A DNA stretch of 64,000 nucleotides from the NCBI RefSeq assembly GCF_019343105.1, contig NZ_CP073764.1:2840001-2904000 (forward strand), in the 5' to 3' direction. Under the pieces are notes generated by a model. That model made no database searches, had not been told where the DNA came from, and saw only the letters and a list, made by a program, of their open reading frames with translations. The DNA is from Methylovirgula sp. HY1 (GTDB lineage Bacteria > Pseudomonadota > Alphaproteobacteria > Rhizobiales > Beijerinckiaceae). The position numbers and the translations under genes were made by a program. Positions 47,360 through 56,546 of the stretch are shown piece after piece. Each line of letters opens with the position of its first letter. Position 1 is the first letter of the stretch.

Positions 47360-48391
47360 CTACCAGCTCGAATCTCTATCATGCTCGGCGCGTTCGGGTT
47401 TCGCCGGCCGGGCCAGCAGCGCCTCGATTGCGGCGTCGATTTCCATCCGTCCGGAGACGACCGCCTCGACCGCGGTCGCGATCGGCATCTCTACGGATTT
47501 TTGCCGCGCCAGTTCAAGCAGAATTCCGCAAGTATGGACGCCTTCGACCAGCTTGCCGTCGGCGGAGGCCGCCGCGATGCTCATGCCTTGGCCGAGCGCG
47601 AAGCCGAACGCGAAATTGCGCGATTGCTGCGAACTGCAGGTGAGGACGAGATCGCCGAGGCCGGAAAGGCCGGTGAGCGTCGCCGGATCGGCTCCCAGCG
47701 CGCGCCCGAATCGCGTGAGTTCGGCAAAGCCGCGGGCGATCAGCGCCGCCCCGGCGCTGGCGCCGAGCTGCCGGCCGGCGGTAATGCCGCTGGCGATCGC
47801 CAACACATTCTTCGCCGCGCCACCGATCTCGACGCCGCGCATATCGGTCGAATGATAGAGCCGAAACCAGGGTGCCGCCAGCGCCTGCGCCAGGGCGGCT
47901 GCGCGTTCTTCCGTCTCGGCGGCCAGCGTTACGGCCGTCGGCAAGCCCTTGGCGACATCGATGGCAAAACTTGGCCCGGACAGGATCGCGGGTGGATTGT
48001 CGGGCAGTATTTCGGCGATGATCTGGCTCGGGAACAGGCCGGTTTGGCGTTCGATTCCCTTGGCGCAGATGACGATCGGGGCGCCGCGCGGCGCAAAGGG
48101 AGCGAGCGCAAGCGCGGTGGCGCGCAGTGCCTGGGTCGGGACCGCGAGCAGCAGAAAATCTGCCGTCGCAACGTCACCAAGCTCGGCGGTGGGCGAGATG
48201 GTCGGGGCGAGCGGGACGCCGGGAAGTCTGCGGGCATTGACGCCGGTCGCCGCCATTTCCATCGCATGGGCCGGGTCGCGCGCCCATAATGTGACATTCG
48301 CCCCGGCGCGGCCGGCGAGATTGGCGAGTGCGGTGCCCCAGGCGCCGGCGCCGACGACAGCAATTTGACGCATGCGTGCTATCGGCTCCAT
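47360..48391 (-). CDS. gpsA: Glycerol-3-phosphate dehydrogenase, NAD(P)+
   Basis: This encodes 343 residues. It has the Rossmann motif VVGAGAWGTALA, then AKGIE, LSGPSFAIDVAKG, the catalytic lysine in GGAAKNVLAIASGI, and LSGLGDLVLTC. It makes sn-glycerol-3-phosphate from dihydroxyacetone phosphate for phospholipid synthesis. The second in-frame ATG at 48373 (MRQIAVVG) may be the real start. It follows tsaD by 18 bp in the same operon. Confidence 0.95.
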   Translation of the reverse strand: MEPIARMRQIAVVGAGAWGTALANLAGRAGANVTLWARDPAHAMEMAATGVNARRLPGVPLAPTISPTAELGDVATADFLLLAVPTQALRATALALAPFAPRGAPIVICAKGIERQTGLFPSQIIAEILPDNPPAILSGPSFAIDVAKGLPTAVTLAAETEERAAALAQALAAPWFRLYHSTDMRGVEIGGAAKNVLAIASGITAGRQLGASAGAALIARGFAELTRFGRALGADPATLTGLSGLGDLVLTCSSQQSRNFAFGFALGQGMSIAAASADGKLVEGVHTCGILLELARQKSVEMPIATAVEAVVSGRMEIDAAIEALLARPAKPERAEHDRDSSW

Positions 48392-48409
48392 CGTCCCTAC
48401 GTAACAGTC

Positions 48410-49468
48410 TCAGGCCTTGCCGTGATGGGCGGCTTCGCCATTGGCGTCAAGCGGCCAGCGCGGCCGCGCCGGAAAGGTCAGATCGTCGGTGAGGCCGAGC
48501 CGCAGCCGCTCGATGCCGGCCCAGGCGATCATCGCCCCGTTATCGGTGCATAAGGAGGGCGGCGGGACCACGAGACTCAGGCCGGATTCGCCACAAAAAC
48601 GCGTCAGAGCGCGGCGGATCGCGTCATTTGCCGCAACGCCGCCGGCGATCACCATGGAATGGCACGGCCCGATCTGATCGATGAAGACGCGCAGGCCGGC
48701 GCGCAGCCGATCGACGAGCGTGTCGACCACGGCGGCCTGGAAGGAGGCGCAGAGATCGGCGATCTCGACGCCGGTCAGCGGCGAGACGCGAGACGCTTCG
48801 AGCCGAACAGCGGTTTTAAGGCCGGAAAAGGAGAAGTCCGGCTTGGCCCGGCCGAGCATGGGGCGGGGGAAGTCGTAACGCGCGGCATTGCCCTTCAGCG
48901 CTTCGCGTTCGACCAGCGGGCCGCCCGGATAGCCGAGGCCGAGCATTTTCGCCACCTTGTCGAAAGCCTCGCCGACCGCATCGTCGACGGTCGAGCCGAT
49001 TCGCTGATAATCGCCGACGCCTTTGACCGCGACGAGCTGCGTATGGCCGCCCGAGACGAGCAGCAGGAGATAGGGAAAATCGAGATTGTCGGTGAGCCGC
49101 GCGGTCAGGGCATGGCCTTCGAGATGGTTGATCGCGATGAAGGGCTTATGTGCGGCGAGCGCCAGCGCCTTGGCGGTCGTCAGGCCGACAAGGACGCCGC
49201 CGATGAGGCCGGGGCCGGCGGCGCCGGCAATCCCGTCGAGTTCGGCCAGCGAAACTTTGGCATGGGCGAGCGCGCGGGTGATGAGCCGGTCGAGCACGTC
49301 GATATGGGCGCGCGCCGCAATCTCCGGCACCACGCCGCCATAGGCCGCATGTTCGGCGATCTGGCTCATCACCTCATTGGCGAGAATATTGCCGCCGCCC
49401 TCTGGCCGCAGCTCTACGACCGCGGCGGCCGTCTCATCGCAGGTGCTTTCGATCCCGAGGATACGCAT
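48410..49468 (-). CDS. tsaD: tRNA N6-adenosine threonylcarbamoyltransferase
   Basis: This encodes 352 residues. The ASKHA start [17 protein letters not shown], the metal-binding H115 and H119 in [15 protein letters not shown] and [13 protein letters not shown] are complete. With TsaB (also in this window) it transfers threonylcarbamoyl to A37 of ANN-decoding tRNAs. The gene is divergent from hemC, a conserved alphaproteobacterial arrangement. Confidence 0.96.
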   Translation of the reverse strand: MRILGIESTCDETAAAVVELRPEGGGNILANEVMSQIAEHAAYGGVVPEIAARAHIDVLDRLITRALAHAKVSLAELDGIAGAAGPGLIGGVLVGLTTAKALALAAHKPFIAINHLEGHALTARLTDNLDFPYLLLLVSGGHTQLVAVKGVGDYQRIGSTVDDAVGEAFDKVAKMLGLGYPGGPLVEREALKGNAARYDFPRPMLGRAKPDFSFSGLKTAVRLEASRVSPLTGVEIADLCASFQAAVVDTLVDRLRAGLRVFIDQIGPCHSMVIAGGVAANDAIRRALTRFCGESGLSLVVPPPSLCTDNGAMIAWAGIERLRLGLTDDLTFPARPRWPLDANGEAAHHGKA

Positions 49469-49672
49469 ACGCCAACCTTAAAGATTCGATTTCGAGCCCG
49501 GTCCGGAGCCTTTAGCCCTGTTGGGTCAGCTCCGTGCCGTCAGATTGCCAGCGTCACGACCAAGCGGGGAATGTCAAACAGTTCCTGCCGGCCAGCCGGG
49601 CCGCGGCTCGCGGCGGCACCTTGAGCATGGCAAATCGACAAACACCCATTTACAGATGCGACATGAGTATTT

Positions 49673-50680
49673 ATGGCCCCGAGGGTTTGCAAGTGCTTAC
49701 GAAACGATAGGATCTCGGCCATCCCTTCTTCATCCGACTTTTCTCCATCTGCGCGGCAAGGTCTGTTGCCATTCAAGATCGGCACGCGCGGTAGCGGCTT
49801 GGCGCTTGCCCAGGCGCATGAGCTGCAGCAGCGCCTCGCGGCGGCGCATGCGCTCGACGCCGCGGATTTCGCCATCGAAATCATCAAGACGACCGGCGAT
49901 ATGATCCAAGATCGGGCGCTCGCCGAAGCCGGCGGTAAAGGCCTGTTCACCAAGGAACTCGACACGGCGCTGGTGGAAGGCCGAATCGACATCGCCGTCC
50001 ATTCGGCGAAGGACCTGCCGACGATCCTACCCGCCGAGATCGAGATCATCGGCTATCTACCGCGCGAGGACACGCGGGATGTGTGGATTTCCAACAAGGC
50101 GGCGCATCCGCGCGATCTGCCGGAAGGCGCCGTTGTCGGCTCGGCATCGCTGCGCCGCGGCGCCATGGTGAAACGGCTGCGGCCGGATCTCAAGGTCACT
50201 TTGCTGCGCGGCAATGTCGAGACGCGGCTCGACAAGGTCATGCGCGGCGATGTCGATGCGACGCTCCTTGCGCTCGCCGGGCTAAAGCGGCTCGGCCTTG
50301 CCGACAAAGCGACGGCGATTCTCGATCGCGAGGAATTCGTGCCGGCGGTCGGCCAGGGTGCGATCGGCATCACGGCGCGTTGCGGCGATGCCAAGGCGGC
50401 AGCCGCACTCGCGCCGATTCTCGATCCCGCGACCGGCATTGCTCTGCGCTGCGAGCGGGCATTGCTGCGCGTCCTCGATGGGTCATGCAAGACCCCGATC
50501 GGCGGCTTTGCGCGAATCGAAGGGGCCGATGTGATTTTGCATGCGATCATTCTGCGGCCGGATGGTTCGCAATTTTTCGAGGCGCATCTGCGCGGACCGC
50601 AAGCGGATGCCGAGTCAATCGGCGAAGCGGCGGCGCGCGAGCTTCTTACGCGCGCGCCGGCGGGCTTTCTCGAAACCTAA
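49673..50680 (+). CDS. hemC: Hydroxymethylbilane synthase (porphobilinogen deaminase)
   Basis: This encodes 335 residues. IGTRGSGLALAQA opens the catalytic domain, HSAKDLPT and GSASLRRGA bind substrate phosphates and carboxylates, and the dipyrromethane cofactor is attached to C272 in LDGSCKTPIGG. It condenses four porphobilinogens for haem, sirohaem and B12 synthesis. The N-terminal extension of about 33 residues is longer than usual, but no later ATG lies before the domain start. Confidence 0.95.
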   Translation: MAPRVCKCLRNDRISAIPSSSDFSPSARQGLLPFKIGTRGSGLALAQAHELQQRLAAAHALDAADFAIEIIKTTGDMIQDRALAEAGGKGLFTKELDTALVEGRIDIAVHSAKDLPTILPAEIEIIGYLPREDTRDVWISNKAAHPRDLPEGAVVGSASLRRGAMVKRLRPDLKVTLLRGNVETRLDKVMRGDVDATLLALAGLKRLGLADKATAILDREEFVPAVGQGAIGITARCGDAKAAAALAPILDPATGIALRCERALLRVLDGSCKTPIGGFARIEGADVILHAIILRPDGSQFFEAHLRGPQADAESIGEAAARELLTRAPAGFLET

Positions 50681-50741
50681 AGACAAGATTGGCCGCAAGA
50701 GTGCGTGACATTGCTTTCGATTACGGCTTGAAGGGGCAGAC

Positions 50742-51497
50742 ATGCGCATCCTGGTGACACGCGCGCGCGACGAGGCGAAGCGTACGGTCGAAAAGCTTGC
50801 CGGCCTCGGTCATCGGGCGGTGGTTTCATCCGTGCTCGAAATGGCGCCGACCGGCATGCAATGGCCGCATGGGGTGACGGATGCCGTTTTGGCGACGAGC
50901 GCGCAGGCCTTCGAACTGGGAGATTTCGCGCCCGAATGGCCATTGCCGGAAGCCCGGCGGCTGTTGCCGCTCTTCCTTGTCGGCAGCAAGACATTGGAGG
51001 CAGCGCGGAGGTGCGGGTTCGTCGGCGAAGCCGCGCTTGCCGCCGATGCGAAGGAACTCGCCGGGCTCGTCACCGCAAAAATGCAGGCGCCGGCGCGGCT
51101 TCTCTATCTTGCCGGGCGCGACCGCAAAAGCGATCTCGAAACAAGCTGCAAGGAAGCCGGGTTCGATATTCTCGTCGTCGAAATCTATGAAGCATGCGCG
51201 GCGGAGAGGCTGAGCGACGAAGCGATCAATGCCATGATCAAAGGTCAAATCGATGCGGTCTTGCATTATTCCCGACGCAGCACGGAAATTTTCCTGGCGC
51301 TCGCACAGGCGGCCGGAGTCGATCCCATATTTTTGCATCATATGGTGATCTCGGCGGAGGCCGCCGCGCCCTTGCAGGCGGCCGGCATGCTCCGCGTTGC
51401 AATCGCCGCGGAGCCCAACGAACAAGCTTTGCTAGCTTTGCTGTCCGATGCGCAGCCCGTGAGCAGCGTCGAATGGGCAGCATCGCGTGAATTGTAA
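50742..51497 (+). CDS. hemD: Uroporphyrinogen-III synthase
   Basis: This encodes 251 residues. The fold markers RILVTRARDEAKRTVEKLAGLGH at the start, LYLAGRDRKSDLE in the middle and VLHYSRRSTEIFLALA near residue 170 match HemD, a family with low sequence conservation. It cyclises hydroxymethylbilane with ring-D inversion. It is 61 bp after hemC and presumably cotranscribed. The usual downstream haem genes (mitofilin/HemX, HemY) are absent. Confidence 0.92.
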   Translation: MRILVTRARDEAKRTVEKLAGLGHRAVVSSVLEMAPTGMQWPHGVTDAVLATSAQAFELGDFAPEWPLPEARRLLPLFLVGSKTLEAARRCGFVGEAALAADAKELAGLVTAKMQAPARLLYLAGRDRKSDLETSCKEAGFDILVVEIYEACAAERLSDEAINAMIKGQIDAVLHYSRRSTEIFLALAQAAGVDPIFLHHMVISAEAAAPLQAAGMLRVAIAAEPNEQALLALLSDAQPVSSVEWAASREL

Positions 51498-51615
51498 TGA
51501 TTATGTCAGGTGGTCGCGGCGAATTCTGAAGGAAGTTTAAGTCGACATGTCTTGATAAGATCGTATGTTGCGGTCATCTTTGCGTCTTGTGTCTTTCCTC
51601 CGTCCGTCGAGCGTC

Positions 51616-52842
51616 ATGACCAATTCCATGCCCCGCCGATTTTCGTTCTTGTCCGGCTTGGTCTTTCTCGGCGTTGTTTTCGCCCTTTCGCTATCGGCAC
51701 CGGTTTCGGCGCAGACCGCGCCGCCCTTGAGCGTCAAAGTCGGATTCCTGCGCCAGCAGCACAGCCGGGATACGATCTCGATTCTCGATATACCGGCGCC
51801 GGATGATGGATTCGCTGGCGCCGCGCTTGCCGCGCTCGATGACAACACGACCGGCAAATTCCTCAATCAGACCTATTCTATCGAGGATGTCGCGCTGAAG
51901 TTCGGCGAAGATCCGGTCGCGGCATTGAAGACCATGGTCAGCCATGGCGTGACCCTCGTGCTCGCCGATCTCTCAGCCCCCGATCTCTTGAAGATCGCCG
52001 ATGCGGAACACGGCAAGGACGTGTTGATCTTCAATATTTCGGCGCCCGATGATGCGCTGCGCCAGCAAGAGTGCCGCCGCAACATCATTCATGTCGCGCC
52101 GTCTAGCTCGATGCTTTCTGACGGTCTCGCGCAATATCTCATCTGGAAGCAATGGCCGCGGTGGTTTCTGATCAAGGGGTCGCATCCAGCCGATGCGCTG
52201 CTTGCGAAGGCCTTTGAGCATTCCGCGAAAAAATTCGGCGCTATAATCGTCGGCGAAAAGACCTATGTCGACACTGGCGGTGGCCGGCGCTCCGACACCG
52301 GCATGGTGCAGACGCAGAAGCTCATGCCGCTGGTGACGCAGAACCTGCCCGCCTATGATGTGCTCATCACCGCTGACGAGAGTCAGGTCTTTGCCGGTTA
52401 TCTGCCTTACCGGACCTGGAAGCCCTCGCTTGTCGCTGGCTCGGCCGGCCTGGTGCCGACGAGCTGGGCGTCATCGATGGATCAGTGGGGTGCGACGCAA
52501 TTGCAGAATCGCTTCATGGCGCTTGCCCATCGCGCCATGAACAAGCGCGACTATAACGCATGGGTCGCGATGCGGATGATCGGTGATGTCGTCTCGCATA
52601 CCAATTCGAATGATCCCAAAGCCGTCCACGATTACATCCTGTCTCCGAAGTTGAGGTTGGGCGCCTTCAAAGGCGTGGGATTGACAGTGCGGCCATGGGA
52701 TCAACAATTGCGCCAGCCCATCCTCCTGAGCGATGGACGGACGATCGTTTCGGCTTCGCCGCAGCCGGGCTTCCTGCATCAGACAGATGTTCTCGACACG
52801 CTTGGTTTTGATCGGCCGGAGACCAAATGCACACTCAAATGA
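51616..52842 (+). CDS. Periplasmic binding protein of a PQQ-dehydrogenase/rare-earth-associated ABC system (PedA1/LutA-like)
   Basis: This encodes 408 residues from the ATG at 51616, chosen because it puts a signal peptide (LVFLGVVFALSLSAPVSAQ) at the N-terminus; 51565 and 51628 are alternatives. The mature part is a type I (Leu/Ile/Val-like) binding fold: VKVGFLRQQ, DLSAPDLLKIADAEHGKDVLIFNISAPDD, CRRNIIHVAPSSSMLSDGLAQYL, WSSSMDQWG-like WASSMDQWGATQLQNRF. Such proteins accompany PQQ-dependent alcohol dehydrogenases (family description recalled as TIGR03863). The ligand is unproven; lanthanide import is known for Pseudomonas putida PedA1A2BC. It is the first of four genes. Confidence 0.82.
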   Translation: MTNSMPRRFSFLSGLVFLGVVFALSLSAPVSAQTAPPLSVKVGFLRQQHSRDTISILDIPAPDDGFAGAALAALDDNTTGKFLNQTYSIEDVALKFGEDPVAALKTMVSHGVTLVLADLSAPDLLKIADAEHGKDVLIFNISAPDDALRQQECRRNIIHVAPSSSMLSDGLAQYLIWKQWPRWFLIKGSHPADALLAKAFEHSAKKFGAIIVGEKTYVDTGGGRRSDTGMVQTQKLMPLVTQNLPAYDVLITADESQVFAGYLPYRTWKPSLVAGSAGLVPTSWASSMDQWGATQLQNRFMALAHRAMNKRDYNAWVAMRMIGDVVSHTNSNDPKAVHDYILSPKLRLGAFKGVGLTVRPWDQQLRQPILLSDGRTIVSASPQPGFLHQTDVLDTLGFDRPETKCTLK

Positions 52843-52928
52843 CATCCGGCGGCAAACACCCGAGAACAAGAGCGTTTGCTGCGTCGGCGCGGAATATTGG
52901 CCTTAGACCAAATCGAAAGTTTGCCACG

Positions 52929-53912
52929 ATGCTTTTTGCTTCGCCGCTGCGCGCTGCCGCTGTCGTTGCCTTCGTCTTGCCCGCCGTCCTGCCGCAGGAG
53001 GCCTTCGCCTATACGGCCTATGTGACGAATGAAAAGGGCAATTCGGTCTCGGTCATCGATACGGACAAGCTCGTCACGACGAAGACGATCCCGGTCGGTC
53101 AACGCCCGCGCGGGATCGCTCTCTCGCCCGATGGCAGGCAACTCTATATCTGCGCCAGTGACGACGATACGATTCAGATCATCGACACGAAGACCTTGCA
53201 GATCGTCGGCAATCTGGATTCGGGGCTCGATCCCGAATTGTTGACTGTCAGCCGCGACGGCAAATATGTCTTCACGTCGAATGAAAACAATAATCTCGTG
53301 ACGGTGATCGACGCCAAGACCCACAGGCAGATGTTCAGCATACCGGTCGGCGTCGAGCCGGAAGGCATGGCCATCAGCCCCGACGACAAGACCCTGGTCA
53401 ATACGTCGGAGACGACCAATATGGCGACGATGATCGATCTTGCCAGCCGCAAGATCATCGCCAATATTCTCGTCGATTCACGGCCGCGCTTCGCCCAATA
53501 TACCCCCGACGGCAAGGAACTCTGGGTGTCGTCCGAAGTCGGCGGCACAGTCGCGGTGATCGATCCCGCCAAACACACGATCAAGCAGAAGATCAGTTTC
53601 GACATTCCCGGCCTTACGAACGACGCGATCCAGCCGGTCGGCATCAATTTCACCGCCGATGGAAAGACGGCTTTTGTTGCACTCGGTCCGGCGAACCACG
53701 TCGCAGTGATCGATACGGCGACGAAGAAGATCGAGAAATATCTCCTCGTCGGTCAGCGTGTCTGGCATATGGCGTTCACGCCGGACGGCAAATATCTCTA
53801 CACCGCCAACGGCGTTTCGAACGATGTCTCGGTGATCGACGTCGCCAATCTCAAGGTCATCAAATCCATTGCCGTCGGTCAGTTGCCTTGGGGCGTGGCG
53901 ATCGGCAAATGA
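52929..53912 (+). CDS. YVTN-type beta-propeller protein, PQQ-associated (PedA2-like)
   Basis: This encodes 327 residues. The ATG at 52929 gives a signal peptide ending in PQEAFA; an upstream ATG at 52827 overlaps the previous gene. Repeated blades SVSVIDTDKLVTTKTIPVG, SPDGRQLYICASDD, SRDGKYVFTSNENN, TPDGKELWVSSE, TADGKTAFVAL and TPDGKYLYTANG indicate a six- to seven-bladed periplasmic propeller. The family is described as the beta-propeller linked to PQQ-dependent catabolism and to the lanthanide transporter in P. putida. Whether it binds PQQ, metal or another protein is open. Confidence 0.88.
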   Translation: MLFASPLRAAAVVAFVLPAVLPQEAFAYTAYVTNEKGNSVSVIDTDKLVTTKTIPVGQRPRGIALSPDGRQLYICASDDDTIQIIDTKTLQIVGNLDSGLDPELLTVSRDGKYVFTSNENNNLVTVIDAKTHRQMFSIPVGVEPEGMAISPDDKTLVNTSETTNMATMIDLASRKIIANILVDSRPRFAQYTPDGKELWVSSEVGGTVAVIDPAKHTIKQKISFDIPGLTNDAIQPVGINFTADGKTAFVALGPANHVAVIDTATKKIEKYLLVGQRVWHMAFTPDGKYLYTANGVSNDVSVIDVANLKVIKSIAVGQLPWGVAIGK

Positions 53913-53985
53913 TCCGAGGATCCTTCGTGCGTGAAACATTGCGGCACGCGCAGCCAGAAACCGGTTCAGCTGGAGGAACAGCGTT

Positions 53986-54759
53986 TTGACGCAAGACCAA
54001 GAGGCCATCAGCCAGGCTGCCGGCATTCCGGCGCTGGCGGTCGTCCGCGTCAGCCATTCCTACGGCAAGCGCAAAGCGCTCGACGATGTTTCCTTCGACA
54101 TCGAGTCGGGCAGCTTCAGCGTCTTGCTCGGACTGAACGGCGCCGGCAAGAGCACGCTGTTTTCGCTGATCACGCGGCTCTATGCGACGCGCGATGGCAC
54201 GATCAAAATCTTCGGCCATGACGTGACCCGGGAAAGCGGCGAGGCATTGCGCCGTCTTGGCGTGGTCTTTCAAGCCCGCACGCTCGATCCCGATCTGTCG
54301 GTGATGCAAAATCTCATCTATCACGCGGCTCTGCACGGCATCGGCCCTCGCGAGGCGAAGCAGAGAGCCGAGACCGTGCTGGCGCAAGTCGCGCTTGCCG
54401 ACCGCGTCGCCGATAAGGTCCGCAATCTTTCCGGCGGGCAAATGCGGCGCGTCGAAATCGCCCGCGCGCTTTTGCATAATCCGGAGATCCTGCTTCTCGA
54501 CGAGCCGACGGTGGGCCTCGACGTGAAAGCGCGCGCCGACATCGTCGCGCATGTGCGCAGCCTCGTCGCCAATCATGGCATAGGCGTGCTGTGGACCACG
54601 CATTTGATCGATGAAATCGCCATGACGGATCAGGTCATGGTCCTGCACAAGGGAAAAATTCTTGCCAACGGTACCGCTGCCGACGTCATTGCCGGCACGG
54701 GTGCGCTGGATATGCGTATGGCCTTCGCCAAGTTGACCGGCACGGAGCTAGGCGAGTGA
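53986..54759 (+). CDS. ABC transporter ATP-binding protein, PQQ-associated (PedB/LutE-like)
   Basis: This encodes 257 residues from a TTG start at 53986 with a strong GGAGGA eight bases upstream. It has Walker A GLNGAGKS (49-56), the signature LSGGQMRR, Walker B ILLLDEPTVGLD and the H-loop TTHLID. The signal/D-loop layout is of the ABC-2 exporter-like class, yet genetics in other species link this family to uptake functions. It is followed 82 bp later by the matching permease. Confidence 0.92.
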   Translation: MTQDQEAISQAAGIPALAVVRVSHSYGKRKALDDVSFDIESGSFSVLLGLNGAGKSTLFSLITRLYATRDGTIKIFGHDVTRESGEALRRLGVVFQARTLDPDLSVMQNLIYHAALHGIGPREAKQRAETVLAQVALADRVADKVRNLSGGQMRRVEIARALLHNPEILLLDEPTVGLDVKARADIVAHVRSLVANHGIGVLWTTHLIDEIAMTDQVMVLHKGKILANGTAADVIAGTGALDMRMAFAKLTGTELGE

Positions 54760-54841
54760 GTGCGTGAGTGTGGCCGTCGATTAAGCCGCCGACCACGGTC
54801 CGGATAGAGCCGGTTCGGCGGCGGAATTTGGGAAGCATGAC

Positions 54842-55705
54842 ATGACTGCGATCGTGACGACCGATGCGAGCGACCCCCATCCCGGCACGGGATTCAGCCT
54901 GATCCAATATTGGGTTTGTCTGCAAGGCATCGTCTGGCGCGAGGGCTTGCGCTTCCTGCATCAGCGTGAGCGCTTCATTTCCGCCTTGGTGCGGCCGCTC
55001 GTCTGGCTGTTCATTTTCGCCGCCGGCTTTCGGTCGGTCCTCGGCGTTTCGATCATCCCGCCCTACGAGACCTACATCCTCTATCCCGTCTATATTACGC
55101 CGGGACTTATGGCGATGATCCAGCTCTTCAACGGCATGCAATCGTCACTCTCGATGGTCTATGACCGCGAAACCGGCAATATGCGGACGCTGCTCGTGAG
55201 TCCGTTCCCGCGCTGGTTTCTCCTGAGTTCCAAGCTCCTCGCCGGCACGGCCGTCTCCATTTTGCAGGTCTATTCCTATCTGCTCGTGGCCTATTTCTGG
55301 GATATTACGCCGCCATCGCTTTGGGGCTATGTCACGGTTTTGCCGGCGCTCATCCTGTCCGGCCTGATGCTCGGCGCGCTCGGCATGCTGCTGTCTTCGC
55401 TGATCAAGCAATTGGAGAATTTCGCCGGCGTCATGAACTTCGTGATCTTTCCGATGTTCTTCGCATCTTCGGCGCTTTATCCGCTCTGGCGCGTGCAACA
55501 AGGCAGCCCCTGGCTTGCCTTCGTCTGCTGGCTCAATCCCTTCACGCATGCGGTCGAATTGATCCGCTTCGCCTTCTATGAGCAGGTCACGCCGGTGTCT
55601 CTGGCGGTCTGCTTAGGCGGCACGATCGTTTTTATGGCCGGCGCCATCATTGCCTATGATCCGGCGCGTGGCATGCTGCTCCGGCGCGGCGGTCCGAGCG
55701 AATGA
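54842..55705 (+). CDS. ABC-2-type permease, PQQ-associated (PedC/LutF-like)
   Basis: This encodes 287 residues with about six membrane helices from residue 50 onward. VWREGLRFLHQRERFISALVRPLVWLFIFAAGF, MIQLFNGMQSSLSMVYDRETGNMRTLLVSPFPRW and FPMFFASSALYPLWRVQ are typical of this permease class (PedC description recalled as TIGR03861). It completes the SBP-propeller-ATPase-permease set. No TonB receptor, lanmodulin or XoxF-like dehydrogenase is in the window. Confidence 0.9.
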   Translation: MTAIVTTDASDPHPGTGFSLIQYWVCLQGIVWREGLRFLHQRERFISALVRPLVWLFIFAAGFRSVLGVSIIPPYETYILYPVYITPGLMAMIQLFNGMQSSLSMVYDRETGNMRTLLVSPFPRWFLLSSKLLAGTAVSILQVYSYLLVAYFWDITPPSLWGYVTVLPALILSGLMLGALGMLLSSLIKQLENFAGVMNFVIFPMFFASSALYPLWRVQQGSPWLAFVCWLNPFTHAVELIRFAFYEQVTPVSLAVCLGGTIVFMAGAIIAYDPARGMLLRRGGPSE

Positions 55706-55872
55706 GTTTCGCATGATGTGAACTCATGGGCTGGGTTGAAGGCGGCGCAACCCAAAATTTTGTCCGCGTTTTGAAGCGACGCCGGTGTCTTCGTGCTGCG
55801 AAGGTCAGATTTTCGTAAGGAATGCAAAGCGGCCTGACGCGCAAAGTGACTCTGCTTTTGACGTGGCCTATG

Positions 55873-55909
55873 ACAAAAAAAAGCGCCCCGATGGAGATGG
55901 GGCGCTTTT
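55873..55909 (-). terminator. Strong intrinsic terminator of the cytochrome c gene
   Basis: AAAAGCGCCCC (55879-55889) and GGGGCGCTTTT (55899-55909) form an 11 bp stem with a 9 nt loop. Read on the minus strand, the stem is followed by a run of eight T. It lies 61 bp beyond the cytochrome stop. The plus-strand side has four T only, so it may also stop readthrough from the permease gene weakly. Confidence 0.85.
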
Positions 55910-55970
55910 CCGAATGGGCGTTTTTGAAGCCGCTTTTGCGTCCAACCTGGAGCGTCGTTGCAGCTTGCAC

Positions 55971-56384
55971 TTATTTCTTCGAGCCGTCCGCCTTGAACTG
56001 CGAGAGATAGGCCCAGAGATTTGCGCGGTCGCTCGCTTTCGTGAGACCGGGGAAGATCATCTTGGTGCCAGGGATGTCCTTTTGCGGGTCGGTGATATAG
56101 GTTTCGAACGTCTTCGCGTTCCAAACGAAGCCAGTCTTTTTCTTCGCCTCGTCGGCGGAAGAATAGCTATAGCCCGCTGCGGAACCGATCATCCGGCCAT
56201 CGAGGCCATTCAGATCCGGACCGACGAAATTGGTCGCGCCGGGTCCGATGCGATGACAGACGTGGCACTTGTGCTGGAAAATCGTCTCGCCGGCTGCGGC
56301 GTCAGCGGCAAAGCTTTGCCCGGCCATTCCAACCATCCCGACGAGGCCCACGGCCGCGGCGAAAAGCATATTCTTTGGTGTCAT
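55971..56384 (-). CDS. Class I c-type cytochrome, soluble periplasmic
   Basis: This encodes 137 residues from the ATG at 56384 (AAGGAAGG six bases upstream). The signal peptide ends near GMAGQSFA. One haem motif, CHVCH, is preceded by GETIFQHK, and the axial methionine lies in GTKMIFPGL. The fold is of the cytochrome c2/c550 type, an electron carrier between periplasmic dehydrogenases or the bc1 complex and oxidase. Its position between two transport modules of the PQQ type suggests that it could accept electrons from a quinoprotein; that link is inference. Confidence 0.93.
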   Translation of the reverse strand: MTPKNMLFAAAVGLVGMVGMAGQSFAADAAAGETIFQHKCHVCHRIGPGATNFVGPDLNGLDGRMIGSAAGYSYSSADEAKKKTGFVWNAKTFETYITDPQKDIPGTKMIFPGLTKASDRANLWAYLSQFKADGSKK

Positions 56385-56546
56385 GTCCATCCTTCCTTGT
56401 GCAATGAAGGCGTCGGGGACGCCCGACCTTCGAGCGCTTCGACGATCAGCGACATCGGCTGCGCGGTCACCATGTATCCCGATTGCCGGGTCCAAGACAA
56501 TCGCCAAGACGGTGTTCACGATGATCCGCAGTCATGAGTTTGATCC

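Noticed and set aside
46717-47382. 221-codon minus-strand frame overlapping the EVE gene
   Set aside because: It has no family similarity and antisense-type composition; the plus-strand 79-residue frame and the EVE gene explain this interval better.
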